Notes: generated by a model from the letters alone, not told the origin. DNA of 64,000 nucleotides from Nevskia sp. (GCA_021732745.1 JAKFUK010000002.1:310001-374000); one strand, 5' to 3'. Positions 21,153 through 30,975 are shown, numbered from the stretch's first letter. A program made the numbers and translations.

Positions 21153-21850
21153 ATATAGCCCAGCGCACGGAACTCTACCGACGCCTCGCTGCCGTCAATC
21201 CGAATCCGCGCAGCGATCTGGTCTACGGCAATCACTTCGAGCTGCTGGTGGCGGTGGTGCTGTCGGCGCAGGCCACCGATGTCAGCGTCAACAAGGCCAC
21301 GGCTAAGCTGTGGCCGGTGGCCAACACGCCGCAGGCGATCCTCGATCTGGGCGAGGCGCGGCTGCGCGACTACATCAAGACCATCGGGCTCTATCAGACC
21401 AAGGCAAAAAACGTCATCAAGCTCTGCGAGCAGCTGCTGGCCCTGCATGGCGGCGTGGTGCCGAACGATCGCAAGGCCTTGGAAGCGCTGCCGGGTGTCG
21501 GCTCGAAGACTGCCAGTGTCGTGCTCAATGTCGCTTTCGGCGTGCCGACGATTGCCGTGGACACCCACATCTTCCGGGTTGCCAACCGCACCGGTCTGGC
21601 GGCGGAGAAGACCGCCGACAAGGTCGCCGCCAAGCTCGAAAAGGTGACGCCGAAGGAATACCTGCTCAACGCCCATCACTGGCTGATCCTGCACGGCCGC
21701 TACCTGTGCAAGGCGCGGACGCCGGAGTGCTGGCGCTGCTCGATCACCGAGTTCTGCAAGTACAAGGCAAAGACGCCGGCAGCTGGCGAAGTCGCGGTGA
21801 AACCGCTGAAGGGCAAGCCGGTCGCGAAGAAGAAAGCGGCTGCGCGTTGA
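21149..21850 (+). CDS. nth: Endonuclease III
   Basis: A 233-residue DNA glycosylase/AP lyase that removes oxidised pyrimidines. The helix-hairpin-helix LPGVGSKTAS contains the catalytic Lys, and VDTHIFRVANR the catalytic Asp. The C-terminal 4Fe-4S loop is CKARTPECWRCSITEFC. A basic tail of some 20 residues (KGKPVAKKKAAAR) extends past the usual end at about 211. It overlaps rsxB by four bases (ATGA). Confidence 0.97.
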   Translation: MNIAQRTELYRRLAAVNPNPRSDLVYGNHFELLVAVVLSAQATDVSVNKATAKLWPVANTPQAILDLGEARLRDYIKTIGLYQTKAKNVIKLCEQLLALHGGVVPNDRKALEALPGVGSKTASVVLNVAFGVPTIAVDTHIFRVANRTGLAAEKTADKVAAKLEKVTPKEYLLNAHHWLILHGRYLCKARTPECWRCSITEFCKYKAKTPAAGEVAVKPLKGKPVAKKKAAAR

Positions 21851-21881
21851 GCTTGACGGCCCAACCCCCGACAATCCCGCG

Positions 21882-22898
21882 ATGGACGACGGCCTGAACC
21901 CTTTGCTGCACCCCGCGCGCCCGCTGTGGCAGCGCCTGATGGCCGAGGCGATCAGCCGCCCGGCCGAGCTGCTCGCAGCCCTCGATATCGACCCGGCATG
22001 GCCATCGCTGGCCGCTGAAAAACTGCGCGATTTCCCGATCCGCGTGCCGCGCGGCTTCGTGGCCCGCATGCGTCGCGGCGATCCACTGGACCCGCTGTTC
22101 CTCCAAGTCTGGCCATCGCCCCGCGAAGCCGAGGACGCACCGGGCTACACGGCCGATGCGGTCGGCGATCTGGCGAAACTCAAAGGTGGCGGGCTGATCC
22201 ACAAATACGTCGGCCGGGCGCTGGTGATCAGCACCGGTGCCTGTGCGGTCAACTGCCGCTACTGCTTCCGGCGGCATTTCCCGTACAGCGAGGCGCTCGG
22301 CTCGCGCGGCCACTGGCGTGAAACCCTGGCCAGCCTCGACGCCGATCACAGCATCGAGGAAGTGATCCTGTCCGGCGGCGATCCGCTGGCGCTGAGCGAC
22401 GACAAGCTCGCCGAGTTCGTCGCCGCGCTCGACGCCCGACCGTGGATCAAGCGGCTGCGGCTGCATACGCGCGTGCCGGTGGTGCTGCCGGAGCGGGTCG
22501 ATGAAAACCTGCTCGGCTGGCTGAACGCCACGCGCTTGCAGAAGGTCGTGGTGCTGCACATCAACCACGAGAACGAGATCGACGGGGCGGTGGCGGACGC
22601 CTGCGCGAAGCTCAAGGCAGCCGGTGCCACGGTGCTGAATCAGGCGGTTTTGCTGCGCGGCATCAATGATTCAGCGGATGCGCAAGCCCGCCTGTCCGAG
22701 CGCTGCTTCGCGGCTGGCGTGCTTCCCTACTATCTGTTCGTACTCGACCGGGTGGCAGGCGCAGCGCATTTCGACGTGAGCGAATCTCAGGCACAGGCAT
22801 TGATGAAGGCGCTGGCAGCGCGGCTGCCCGGCTACCTGGTGCCGCGTCTGGTCCGCGAGATCGCCGGTCAGCCGGCCAAGACTTTGCTGCCGTGGTAG
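21882..22898 (+). CDS. epmB: EF-P beta-lysylation enzyme EpmB
   Basis: A 338-residue radical-SAM lysine 2,3-aminomutase that makes (R)-beta-lysine for modification of elongation factor P. The SAM-cluster motif is CAVNCRYCFRRHFPY (C-x3-C-x2-C), followed by SGGDPL and PLP-site regions. The length fits E. coli EpmB (342 aa). Partners epmA and efp are outside this window. It overlaps the next gene by seven bases. Confidence 0.93.
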   Translation: MDDGLNPLLHPARPLWQRLMAEAISRPAELLAALDIDPAWPSLAAEKLRDFPIRVPRGFVARMRRGDPLDPLFLQVWPSPREAEDAPGYTADAVGDLAKLKGGGLIHKYVGRALVISTGACAVNCRYCFRRHFPYSEALGSRGHWRETLASLDADHSIEEVILSGGDPLALSDDKLAEFVAALDARPWIKRLRLHTRVPVVLPERVDENLLGWLNATRLQKVVVLHINHENEIDGAVADACAKLKAAGATVLNQAVLLRGINDSADAQARLSERCFAAGVLPYYLFVLDRVAGAAHFDVSESQAQALMKALAARLPGYLVPRLVREIAGQPAKTLLPW

Positions 22899-24991
22899 CG
22901 GTTGCCACCGACGAATGGCGCGATGCGCTGACGGTGCCGGCCGTCAGCGGTGTGCTGCTGGTGGTGAGCCTGGCCGAGGACGTGGCCAGAAAGATCGAGA
23001 CCAGCCTGCGCAATGCCGGCCACCCGTTACGGGTGCGCTGGGTGCAGGCGCTCGACATGCTCGAAGACAGCCTGCGCAACAACCCGCCCGATCTGGTGCT
23101 CGCCGATCGCGACGTGCCGGCCGCCTCGCGCGACCGCGTGCTCGAAGCCTGCAAGCGCCTGCAACCTGAACTCCCTGTTCTGCTGCTCGGCCGTCAGCCG
23201 GCGCTGGACGCAACCCTGGCCGCGCTCGCTGCCGGTGCCGAAGATCTGGTCGGCTGCGATGACAGCACCCAGCTCAAGCACCTGGAACGGGTGGTTGCCC
23301 GCGAAATCGCCCGCCACAACCTGAGCCGCAGCCTGCGCCAGAACCGTGCCCGGCTCGCCGATTTCGAATCACGCCACGAAAAGCTCACCGAATCGACCGG
23401 CGATGCCGTCGCCACCGTGCAGGAAGGCATCGTGGTCCGCGCCAATGTCGCGATGGCCAAGCTGATTGGTCAGGACGACCCCGCAAAGCTGGCCGGTCAT
23501 CCGCTGATCGACCTCGTCGCCAGCGACCAGCAAGGCGAAATCAAGGAACGGCTGCGCGCCGTGCTGAAAGGCCGCCATCTCGGCGAACGTCTGGAACTGC
23601 GGCTGGCCGGCAAGAGCGGCGTTGCCGTGGTCAAGGCGCAGATGATTCCTGGCAGCCAGGATGGCGAGCAGGTCATCGAACTCTTGATCCGCGCTGCCGA
23701 TCAGGGACGCGAGCCGGCGCGCACCTCAGCCGCTGCCGGCCCGGTTGAAGGCCGCGCCGCGTTTCGCAGCGCGCTCGCCACAGCAGTGCCGGAGGGCATG
23801 ACCCGCGCCGCGCTGCTGATCCGCTTCGATGACGCCGCAGGTCTGGAAGACCGGGTCGGCCATGTCGACGCCGAAGCGCTGATCGGCCTCGGAAGTGCCG
23901 CGATTGCCAGCCGTCTCGGTGCCGGCGACCGGCTGTTCGGCTTTTCGATCGACGAGCGCGCGGCGATTGTCGAGCGTCCGGAACTGACCAGCATCGAGCG
24001 ACTGGCCGAAACCCTGCGCCGCGAGCTGCGCGAGGAAATTTTCAGCCTCAACGATCGCGAAGCCCAGCTGACCCTGACCATCGCGCTGTTCCAGCCCGGC
24101 CCTGCGGATGTCGTCGACACGGTGATCAAGCAGCTGGTCAGCGAGGCACGCGGCGCGTCTGCCAAGGACGGCAACCGCGTGGTGATCGTCGGCTCGTCAA
24201 CCCGCACCGCACAGGCCGAGCGCGAGGAAGCGCGGATTGCCGCGCTCACCCGCCGAGCGCTGGTCGAGGACCGCATGAAGCTGGCCTGGCAGTCGATCGC
24301 CAGCCTGGAAGGTGACACCCGCAACCACTTCGACCTGCTGGTGCGAATGACCGACGAGACCGGCCGCGAATGGACGGCGTCGGAATTCCTGCCGGCCGCG
24401 CAGAAATTCAATCTGATGCGCTCGATCGACCGCTGGGTGGTCGGTAGCGCGCTCGACCTGATCGCCCGCCGCACCCGGCCTCAGGACACCGCGACGCTGT
24501 TCGTGAAGATTTCTGAAGACACAGTGCGCGACGCCGAAGCCTTCATGGTCTGGCTGCGCGAACTGCTTGGCGGACGCCAACTCAAGCGCGACGAGATCGT
24601 TTTTGAAGCGCAGGAACTGGTGCTGCAGAACCACATCCGCAAGGCGCGGACCTTGACCCGCGAGCTGGTCGAACTCGGTGCCGGCTTCGCGATCGAGCAT
24701 TTCGGCGTCGGCCCCAGTTCGGCGCAGATGCTCGACTACATCCCGGCGCAGTTCCTGAAGTTCCACGCCTCGTTCACCCAGTCCTTCGGCGATCGCGCCA
24801 CCATCGCCCGCCTGAGCGAACTGGTCGAAGCGGCGAAGCAGCACAAGATGAAAACCATCGTCAGCCACGTGGAAGACGCCAATGTCATGGCCCGGCTGTG
24901 GCAGATGGGCGTCAACTACATTTCCGGCTATCACGTGCAGGAGCCGGAAGTGGTGATGCTCAGCGACGATCCGATGGCGGCGAAGCACTGA
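22892..24991 (+). CDS. FimX-like REC-PAS-GGDEF-EAL protein with degenerate catalytic motifs
   Basis: A 699-residue cytosolic signalling protein. Domains in order: receiver-like (about 18-130), PAS (about 160-260), GGDEF-like (about 290-440), EAL-like (about 450-690). The GGDEF signature is replaced (DRLFGFSIDE). The EAL signature region reads FDLLVRM, so the catalytic Glu is missing. This is the plan of FimX, a c-di-GMP receptor that controls type IV pilus assembly in Pseudomonas and Xanthomonas. Binding without catalysis is the likely mode. GTG start overlapping epmB by seven bases. No pil genes are near, so the pilus role is inferred from the family. Confidence 0.8.
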   Translation: MVAVATDEWRDALTVPAVSGVLLVVSLAEDVARKIETSLRNAGHPLRVRWVQALDMLEDSLRNNPPDLVLADRDVPAASRDRVLEACKRLQPELPVLLLGRQPALDATLAALAAGAEDLVGCDDSTQLKHLERVVAREIARHNLSRSLRQNRARLADFESRHEKLTESTGDAVATVQEGIVVRANVAMAKLIGQDDPAKLAGHPLIDLVASDQQGEIKERLRAVLKGRHLGERLELRLAGKSGVAVVKAQMIPGSQDGEQVIELLIRAADQGREPARTSAAAGPVEGRAAFRSALATAVPEGMTRAALLIRFDDAAGLEDRVGHVDAEALIGLGSAAIASRLGAGDRLFGFSIDERAAIVERPELTSIERLAETLRRELREEIFSLNDREAQLTLTIALFQPGPADVVDTVIKQLVSEARGASAKDGNRVVIVGSSTRTAQAEREEARIAALTRRALVEDRMKLAWQSIASLEGDTRNHFDLLVRMTDETGREWTASEFLPAAQKFNLMRSIDRWVVGSALDLIARRTRPQDTATLFVKISEDTVRDAEAFMVWLRELLGGRQLKRDEIVFEAQELVLQNHIRKARTLTRELVELGAGFAIEHFGVGPSSAQMLDYIPAQFLKFHASFTQSFGDRATIARLSELVEAAKQHKMKTIVSHVEDANVMARLWQMGVNYISGYHVQEPEVVMLSDDPMAAKH

Positions 24992-24997
24992 TCCGAT

Positions 24998-25067
24998 CGT
25001 AGGTCCGGATTCATCCGGACGCCTTGTTGGCTGGCGGCGGTGCTGTCCGGATGAATCCGGACCTACG
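24998..25067. repeat. Dispersed palindromic element with 23-bp perfect arms
   Basis: Arms 24998-25020 and 25045-25067 are perfect inverted repeats of 23 bp, starting CGTAGGTCCGGATTCATCCG. Each arm is itself nearly palindromic (TCCGGAT-TC-ATCCGGA), so a cruciform with nested hairpins is possible. It sits between the convergent FimX-like gene and htpX. Confidence 0.9.
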
Positions 25068-25096
25068 AAAAAGGCGACCCGGTGGGTCGCCTTTTT
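25068..25096. terminator. Bidirectional Rho-independent terminator
   Basis: A perfect stem AAAAAGGCGACCC / GGGTCGCCTTTTT with a three-base loop, with A-run and T-run on the two sides. It serves both the FimX-like gene (plus) and htpX (minus), which converge here. Confidence 0.92.
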
Positions 25097-25111
25097 GCTT
25101 CACGCTTCGTT

Positions 25112-25984
25112 TTACTGCGAGGCCTGAAGGCGCGCGATGCGCTCTTCAAGAGGCGGGTGCGTCATGAACAAGCTCTTCACCCCACCCGAGATACCCATGG
25201 CCTGCATGCCCTGCGGCAGGCTCGACGGTTCGTGCTGCGCCTTCAGCTTGGCCAGTGCGGCGATCATCTTGCGCTTGCCCGCAAGATGGGCTCCGCCGGC
25301 ATCGGCGGCGAATTCGCGGCGGCGGCTGAACCAAGCGACGACGATCGAGGCGGCGAAGCCGAGCACGATCTGCATCACCATCGAGGTCACGTAGTAGCCG
25401 ATGCCAGGGCCGCTGCGGTCGTCGCCGCGCTTGAGTGCGGAATCCACCGCGTAGCCGATGATCTTCGACAGGAAGATCACGAAGGTGTTGAGCACGCCCT
25501 GGATCAGGGTCAGGGTCACCATGTCGCCGTTGGCGACATGGGCGATCTCGTGGCCCAGCACCGCTTCGGTCTCGTCCTGGTTCAGAGCGCGCAGCAGGCC
25601 GGTCGACACCGCGACCAGGGCATTGTTCTTCGACATGCCGGTCGCGAAGGCATTGATTTCAGGGGCATCGTAGACCGCGACTTCCGGCATGCCGATGCCG
25701 GCCGCACGGGCCTGACGCTCGACGGTGGCCAGCAGCCAGGCTTCGGCCGCACTCTTCGGCTGCTCGATGACCACGGCTCCGGTCGAGCGCTTGGCCATCC
25801 ACTTCGACATGGCCAGGGAGATGAACGAGCCGCCCATGCCAAACACCGCAGAGAAGATCAGCAGGCTTCCGTAATTCAGACCACCTTGGGTCAAGAAGCG
25901 GTCGCCGCCGAGCAGGCTCGCGACCACCGACAGCACCAGCATGATGGCGATATTGGTCAGCAGGAACAGGCCGATGCGTTTCAT
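25112..25984 (-). CDS. htpX: Membrane zinc metalloprotease HtpX
   Basis: A 290-residue M48 protease that degrades misfolded inner-membrane proteins. Two N-terminal membrane segments, the zinc motif [12 protein letters not shown], two later membrane segments, and the third ligand Glu in [12 protein letters not shown] are present. Length equals typical HtpX (about 293 aa). Nothing unusual. Confidence 0.96.
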   Translation of the reverse strand: MKRIGLFLLTNIAIMLVLSVVASLLGGDRFLTQGGLNYGSLLIFSAVFGMGGSFISLAMSKWMAKRSTGAVVIEQPKSAAEAWLLATVERQARAAGIGMPEVAVYDAPEINAFATGMSKNNALVAVSTGLLRALNQDETEAVLGHEIAHVANGDMVTLTLIQGVLNTFVIFLSKIIGYAVDSALKRGDDRSGPGIGYYVTSMVMQIVLGFAASIVVAWFSRRREFAADAGGAHLAGKRKMIAALAKLKAQHEPSSLPQGMQAMGISGGVKSLFMTHPPLEERIARLQASQ

Positions 25985-26043
25985 GTTTCAGGTCCGGATG
26001 CAGGTTGCGGGTATCGCGAAATCTGGCGATCAAGCCGGCAGAA

Positions 26044-28284
26044 TCAAGCCCCCGACTCGCCAGTACGGCCGCTGACCACCGCCGCCATGGCGTCGACCCG
26101 CTGATAGCCGCGCGGCAACGGATTGCCACGCGAGGCCCGCGCGCCGAGATAACCGGCGTCGAGATCGCTGGCCTTGATGGTCAGGCGGCGCTTGAGGCTG
26201 GTGACTTCCAGCGCCGAACCGGCTGGCAGCAGGCAGGCGGCGACGATGCGGTCCTCGCCCTTCAGGCTGATCAGCTTGTTGCCCTTGCCCTTCGACAGTT
26301 CCGGCAGCTCGCTGGCCGCGAACACCAGCAGGCGGCCTTCGGCGGTGGCGACGGCGTAACGATCGTCGGGTTTGCGGGTCAGCTGCGGCGGCAGTGGCGT
26401 GCCTTCCAGGGTCAGGCAGGCCTTGCCGGCCTTGTTGCGGCCCTGAAGATCGTCGAGCTTGGCGATGAAGCCGTAGCCGTCGGTACCGGCCAGCACGTAG
26501 CGATCGGCCCCTTCGCCGGCCAGCAGGCTGACGATCGAAGCGCCGTCCTGAAGATCGAGCTTGGTGGTCACCGGCTCGCCCTGACCGCGGGCGCTCGGCA
26601 GTTCGCGCGGATTCAAGGAGTACGCGCGGCCCTTCGAGTCGAGCAGGATCAGCAGGTGATTGGTGCGGCCGGCGACCGAGGTCAGGTATTCGTCGCCGGT
26701 CTTGTACGACAGGCCGGTGACATCGACTTCATGGCCCTTGGCGGCGCGGATCCAGCCGGCCTTCGACAGCACGATGGTGATCGGCTCGCTGGGCAGGATT
26801 TCGGCGGCTTCGAATGCCACGGCCGGTGCGCGGGCAACCAGCGGGCAGCGCCGGTCGTCGCCGTACTTCTTGGCGTCTTCGTCGATTTCCTTGGCGACCA
26901 GCTTCTTGAGCTTGGCCTCCGAGGACAGCAGGTCTTCAAGCTTGGCGCGCTCTTTCGCCAGTTCGTCCTGCTCGGCGCGAATCTGCATCTCCTCGATCTT
27001 CTGGAGATGGCGCAGACGCAGGTCGAGAATCGCGGTGGCCTGAATGTCGCTGAGCCCGAAGCGGCGCATCAGCTCGGCATGCGGATCGTCCTCGAAGCGG
27101 ATGATCCGGATCACTTCGTCGATGTTCAGGAAGGCGATCAGCAAGCCATCGAGGATGTGCAGCCGATCGTTGACCTTGGCGAGCCGGTGTTCGAGGCGGC
27201 GCTTGACCGTCGCCACGCGGTAGACCAGCCACTCGATGAGGATTTCCGGCAGGTTCTTGACTCGCGGCCGACCGTCGAGCCCGATCATGTTGAGGTTCAC
27301 GCGCACCGACTTTTCCAGATCGGTGGTCGCGAACAGATGGGTCATCAGCGCTTCGACATCGACCCGGTTGGAGCGCGGGATGATGACGATGCGAGTCGGG
27401 TTCTCGTGATCGGACTCATCACGCAGGTCCTCGACCAGCGGCAGCTTCTTGGCCCGCATCTGCTCGGCGATCTGCTCCTGGATGCGCGCCGGGGACACCT
27501 GATGCGGAAGCTGGGTGATGACGACGTTATCGTCCTCCCGCTCCCAGCGCGCGCGCATCCGGACCATGCCGAGGCCTGAGTCGTAGAGCTTCCGCAGCTC
27601 GGCGCGCTCGCTGATGATTTCGCAGCCGGTGGGGAAATCCGGCCCGGGCAGCACCGCCATCACTTCATCGAGCGTTGCCGCCGGGTTCTTCAGCAGCAGC
27701 TGGCAGGCAGCGGCGAGTTCGCGCAGGTTGTGCGGCGGAATGTCGGTAGCCATGCCCACGGCAATGCCGGTGGTGCCGTTGACCAGGATGTTCGGCAGCC
27801 GCGCCGGCAGCAGTTTCGGTTCCTGAAGCGTGCCGTCGAAGTTCGGTACCCAGTCGGAGGTGCCCATCTCCAGCTCGCCGAGCAGGGTCGCCGCGTACGG
27901 CGTCAGCTTGGCTTCGGTGTAACGCATCGCCGCGAAGCTCTTGGGATCGTCCGCCGAACCCCAGTTGCCCTGGCCATCGACCAGCGGATAGCGATAGGCG
28001 AACGGCTGCGCCATCGTCACCATCGCCTCATAACAAGCGCTGTCGCCATGCGGATGGAACTTGCCGATCACATCACCCACGGTGCGCGCCGATTTCTTCG
28101 GCTTGCTGGTGGACGACAGCCCCAGCTCGCTCATCGCGTAGATGATCCGCCGCTGCACCGGCTTCAGGCCATCGGCGACGTGCGGCAGCGCGCGGTCGAG
28201 CACCACGTACATCGAATAGTCGAGGTAGGCCTTCTCGGCGAAAAGGCGCAGGGGCAGGCGTTCGGTTTCGGTCGGTTCGCTCAT
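26044..28284 (-). CDS. parC: DNA topoisomerase IV subunit A
   Basis: A 746-residue ParC, the cleavage subunit that with ParE decatenates chromosomes. The quinolone region reads [12 protein letters not shown], with the Ser and Glu found in sensitive wild-type enzymes; the active-site Tyr is in [10 protein letters not shown]. The C-terminal beta-pinwheel is present. The ATG at 28284 ([13 protein letters not shown]) is preferred over a TTG three codons upstream. parE is not in the window. Confidence 0.96.
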   Translation of the reverse strand: MSEPTETERLPLRLFAEKAYLDYSMYVVLDRALPHVADGLKPVQRRIIYAMSELGLSSTSKPKKSARTVGDVIGKFHPHGDSACYEAMVTMAQPFAYRYPLVDGQGNWGSADDPKSFAAMRYTEAKLTPYAATLLGELEMGTSDWVPNFDGTLQEPKLLPARLPNILVNGTTGIAVGMATDIPPHNLRELAAACQLLLKNPAATLDEVMAVLPGPDFPTGCEIISERAELRKLYDSGLGMVRMRARWEREDDNVVITQLPHQVSPARIQEQIAEQMRAKKLPLVEDLRDESDHENPTRIVIIPRSNRVDVEALMTHLFATTDLEKSVRVNLNMIGLDGRPRVKNLPEILIEWLVYRVATVKRRLEHRLAKVNDRLHILDGLLIAFLNIDEVIRIIRFEDDPHAELMRRFGLSDIQATAILDLRLRHLQKIEEMQIRAEQDELAKERAKLEDLLSSEAKLKKLVAKEIDEDAKKYGDDRRCPLVARAPAVAFEAAEILPSEPITIVLSKAGWIRAAKGHEVDVTGLSYKTGDEYLTSVAGRTNHLLILLDSKGRAYSLNPRELPSARGQGEPVTTKLDLQDGASIVSLLAGEGADRYVLAGTDGYGFIAKLDDLQGRNKAGKACLTLEGTPLPPQLTRKPDDRYAVATAEGRLLVFAASELPELSKGKGNKLISLKGEDRIVAACLLPAGSALEVTSLKRRLTIKASDLDAGYLGARASRGNPLPRGYQRVDAMAAVVSGRTGESGA

Positions 28285-28555
28285 GAACGGCAATACGGGT
28301 ACGGATCAGGCGGAATTCGCGGCGGCGGAGTGTCGCATTGCCGCGCCGGAAAGTGGGCCGCTGCGGTGCCGGTCTCGGCATTCGCACATCGGCCGACACC
28401 GCGCACAACGATCGTACGGTACCAGTCGTTCATTCAAATCATGATTGAAGTCAACGGCTTTCCGAATATCGACAATCGTCGGGCGGCCTGCTAGCGTTCG
28501 GCCACTGACGTGCGGCGAGCACGGCTGATTTTTTGAAACCATCCTGGAGGGGAAC

Positions 28556-28915
28556 ATGAAGAAGACTTTTATCGCTGCGGCCGTCGTTGCCGCCTCAGCT
28601 TTGATTCCGGCGCAGGCCCAGCAGGGCGCCTTTGGTGCCGCGCTGCAGCGGCCGTCCGGCGGCCTCGGTGAAGGCATTCGCATGAGCTACTCCAACATCA
28701 TCAAGGAACTCGCGCCGACCGGCGTCGACCTGCTGCTGATCGTGCCCGCCGTGCTGCGCGGCCAGCCGGTCGGCCCGAACATTCGCCAGATCGTGTTGCC
28801 GCTGCCCGGCCCGGCGTTCCTGAACCTGCCGCTGGTCAATGTGCCGGGCACGATCAGCGTCAATGTTCGCGGCGGTGGTCCGGTGGTGGTCACGATCGGC
28901 ACCGGCGGCCGCTGA
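28556..28915 (+). CDS. Small secreted protein of unknown function
   Basis: A 119-residue protein with a clear signal peptide (MKKTFIAAAVVAASALIPAQAQ). The mature part is rich in Gly, Pro and Val (RGQPVGPNIRQIVLPLPGP, then VNVPGTISVNVRGGGP) and has no Cys. No family recognised. A GGAGGGG ribosome binding site precedes the ATG. It is followed by a terminator and then by a TpsB-like outer-membrane gene on the same strand, so a link as substrate or accessory is possible but not shown. Confidence 0.75.
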   Translation: MKKTFIAAAVVAASALIPAQAQQGAFGAALQRPSGGLGEGIRMSYSNIIKELAPTGVDLLLIVPAVLRGQPVGPNIRQIVLPLPGPAFLNLPLVNVPGTISVNVRGGGPVVVTIGTGGR

Positions 28916-28947
28916 GCGCTTTCGCTGTAACCTTCAAGCTGCCGTCG

Positions 28948-28974
28948 AAAAGCCCGGCTTCGCGCCGGGCTTTT
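28948..28974 (+). terminator. Terminator between the small secreted gene and the TpsB-like gene
   Basis: Hairpin AAAAGCCCGG - seven-base loop - CCGGGCTTTT, 33 bp after the stop of the upstream gene. It is symmetrical and ends in only four T, so read-through into the TpsB-like gene is likely. Confidence 0.75.
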
Positions 28975-29033
28975 CATTGCTGTCGCCCGGGCTGCCGTCC
29001 GGCGATTTCCTCGCCCCAGTCCAGGACCTGAAC

Positions 29034-30578
29034 GTGGCCATTTCCCTGCCGCCGCCGATCGAACCGCAACTGGTGTCGGTCGCGGACATTCGCGCTGCCG
29101 CGAACATCCACGTCGGCATCGGCGCGCTCACTTTCCATGTCGCCGACCGCTGCGAAGTCGGCACCGCCGCGATCGAGCGCGCCGCGCGCGCCGCGCAAAC
29201 GCCAGCCGATTTCATTCGCGGCCTCAGCACCGCCTGTGTACTGAACGGCTATCCGGCCGCGCGCACAGCCTATGCGGTGGAAGGCGAGACCTTGTTCGTG
29301 GCCGTCGATCGCGGCCGGATCAGCGGCATCGACGTGCCGCCCGCGCTGCGCGGCTGGTTCGAGGACCTGAGCCGCCATCGCGAACTGCGCAGCAGCCATC
29401 TGGAACAGGCTCGGGTGTTCGCCGACACTTACAGCGAGCGCGCGGGCGACAACTACGCGATGCGTCTGGTGCCGGACGGCGTCGACGCCGCCAAACTGGT
29501 CATCGACGCCGCCACCCCCGGCCGTCGCCAGATTCAGGCCCAGGTCGGCTTCACCACCAGCGGCAGCCGCTTTTCCGGCCGCTATCTCGCCGACGCGCAA
29601 CTCAGGCTGTCGGCCGATACCGGCACCGAGCTATTGCTCGGCGGCAACCTCGGCGTCCGCCCCGCAGGCTTGAACGAGGAGCAGAACAGCGGCCCGTACC
29701 GCGATGCCAATGCCCAGCTCAGCCAGGTGACGACGGCGGGTGTGTTCGGCGTCGACGCCCGCTACATCGACTTCGCGCCGGCCGTCGACGCCACGCTGAC
29801 CGATGGCAGCGTCACCCGGCTCGGCCTGGACGGCGAGATCGGCGAGGCCGGTGTTTCCTGGCTGAATGTGCTGTACGCCGATTACAACGACCGCCTGACC
29901 TTCAACCTGCGCATCAGCCGCACCCATCAGACGCTGGATTTCGAGGATCAGCGCCTGTTCACCCAGCGTTACACCGAAGGCGAAGTGACCATCGGCACGG
30001 CCAATCGCTTCCGGATCGGCGGTCTCGACATCTTCGAGTTGCAAGCGGCCGTGAATCTCGCCCAGGGTTTCACCACCTCGCCGTTCGGCCCCGGCGATCC
30101 TGCCGGCGGCCAGTACAGCCTGGCGCGCCCGGCCCTGCGCCTGAGTTACGGCCCGAACGCCTGGCTGGTGCCGACCATCGAGCTGAATGCGCAGTTCGCA
30201 TCGAAACCGCTGCCGCAGCTCGAACAATTCGTGCTCGGCGGCGTCGGCAGCCAGCGCGCTTTCGAGCCCGGCACCGCATCCGGCGACAACGGCTACGCTG
30301 GCCGACTGTCCCTGAGCAGCAAGCGCTTCGCCTGGAACTGGGCGTCGCTGAAACCGACGCTGTTCGCCGAATACGGCGCTGCCGAGTTCCGCGATTCGCT
30401 CGCCGGACGGCCGGACGGCACCTCGCAACGCGCGGATGTGGGCATCGAAACCGTGCTGCGCTTCGGCAGCTTCGTCGAAATCAACGCCTACGCCGCCGCC
30501 TCGGTGCTGCGCAGCGGGCCATCGCAGCTCGCGGACGACGATCAAAGGCTCGGCGCGCGCGTGGTGCTGAGCTACTGA
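29034..30578 (+). CDS. TpsB/ShlB-type outer-membrane transporter (Omp85 superfamily)
   Basis: About 514 residues from the GTG at 29034. The N-terminal third resembles TpsB POTRA domains (GALTFHVADRCEV..., then a second fold near residue 100); the rest is a beta-barrel ending in aromatic-final LSY. The Omp85 barrel motif appears as GGVGSQRAFEPGTASGDNGY: the usual VRGY/F is changed but the Arg remains. Two-partner secretion proteins of this type export a large TpsA adhesin or haemolysin; none is in the window. No signal peptide is visible at any in-frame start. The GTG follows AGGA (29023-29026); a TTG at 28977 lies against the terminator, and an ATG at 28839 overlaps the previous gene. Confidence 0.75.
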   Translation: MAISLPPPIEPQLVSVADIRAAANIHVGIGALTFHVADRCEVGTAAIERAARAAQTPADFIRGLSTACVLNGYPAARTAYAVEGETLFVAVDRGRISGIDVPPALRGWFEDLSRHRELRSSHLEQARVFADTYSERAGDNYAMRLVPDGVDAAKLVIDAATPGRRQIQAQVGFTTSGSRFSGRYLADAQLRLSADTGTELLLGGNLGVRPAGLNEEQNSGPYRDANAQLSQVTTAGVFGVDARYIDFAPAVDATLTDGSVTRLGLDGEIGEAGVSWLNVLYADYNDRLTFNLRISRTHQTLDFEDQRLFTQRYTEGEVTIGTANRFRIGGLDIFELQAAVNLAQGFTTSPFGPGDPAGGQYSLARPALRLSYGPNAWLVPTIELNAQFASKPLPQLEQFVLGGVGSQRAFEPGTASGDNGYAGRLSLSSKRFAWNWASLKPTLFAEYGAAEFRDSLAGRPDGTSQRADVGIETVLRFGSFVEINAYAAASVLRSGPSQLADDDQRLGARVVLSY

Positions 30579-30585
30579 GGCAGGT

Positions 30586-30972
30586 TCACACGATCCTGAC
30601 GGTGCTGCCGTAACGGGCCAGCTTCGGGTCGGTGGTCAAGAGGATCAGCGGCTCGGTCAGGCTTTGCGCGGCGAGCAGACGGTCGAAGGGGTCTTTGTGG
30701 TCGGCGAACAAGGGCATCGTTGCCACGGCGAACAGGTGCTCGGAGTTGATTTCCAGCCACTCGAAACCGTCGGGCACCACCTGATTGCAGACTCTCGCCA
30801 GGTCCAGCGTCATCTTTCCGGTGGAAATCTTGATCGCCAGTTCCCACTGGCTCACGCGGCTGACAAAGGCCGCGCTGTCTTGCTCGGCCAGCAGCGCCGG
30901 CACCTGTTTCGGCATGCGCTCGGACCCGGTCATCCACCAGACAACCAGCTGGGTGTCGAGCAGATAACGCAT
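30586..30972 (-). CDS. vapC: PIN-domain toxin (VapC family)
   Basis: A 128-residue PIN-domain ribonuclease toxin. The fold opens with RYLLDTQLVVWWM (first acidic residue), with SRVSQWELAIK in the middle and DPFDRLLAAQS then TTDPKLARYG carrying the later acidic residues. All key acids are present, so the toxin looks active. It starts after a three-base gap from its antitoxin gene. The RNA target is unknown. Confidence 0.88.
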   Translation of the reverse strand: MRYLLDTQLVVWWMTGSERMPKQVPALLAEQDSAAFVSRVSQWELAIKISTGKMTLDLARVCNQVVPDGFEWLEINSEHLFAVATMPLFADHKDPFDRLLAAQSLTEPLILLTTDPKLARYGSTVRIV

Positions 30973-30975
30973 CGC

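Noticed and set aside
28839..29033. N-terminal extension of the TpsB-like protein
   Set aside because: It overlaps the coding end of the secreted protein in another frame and runs through the terminator hairpin. It does not supply a credible signal peptide.
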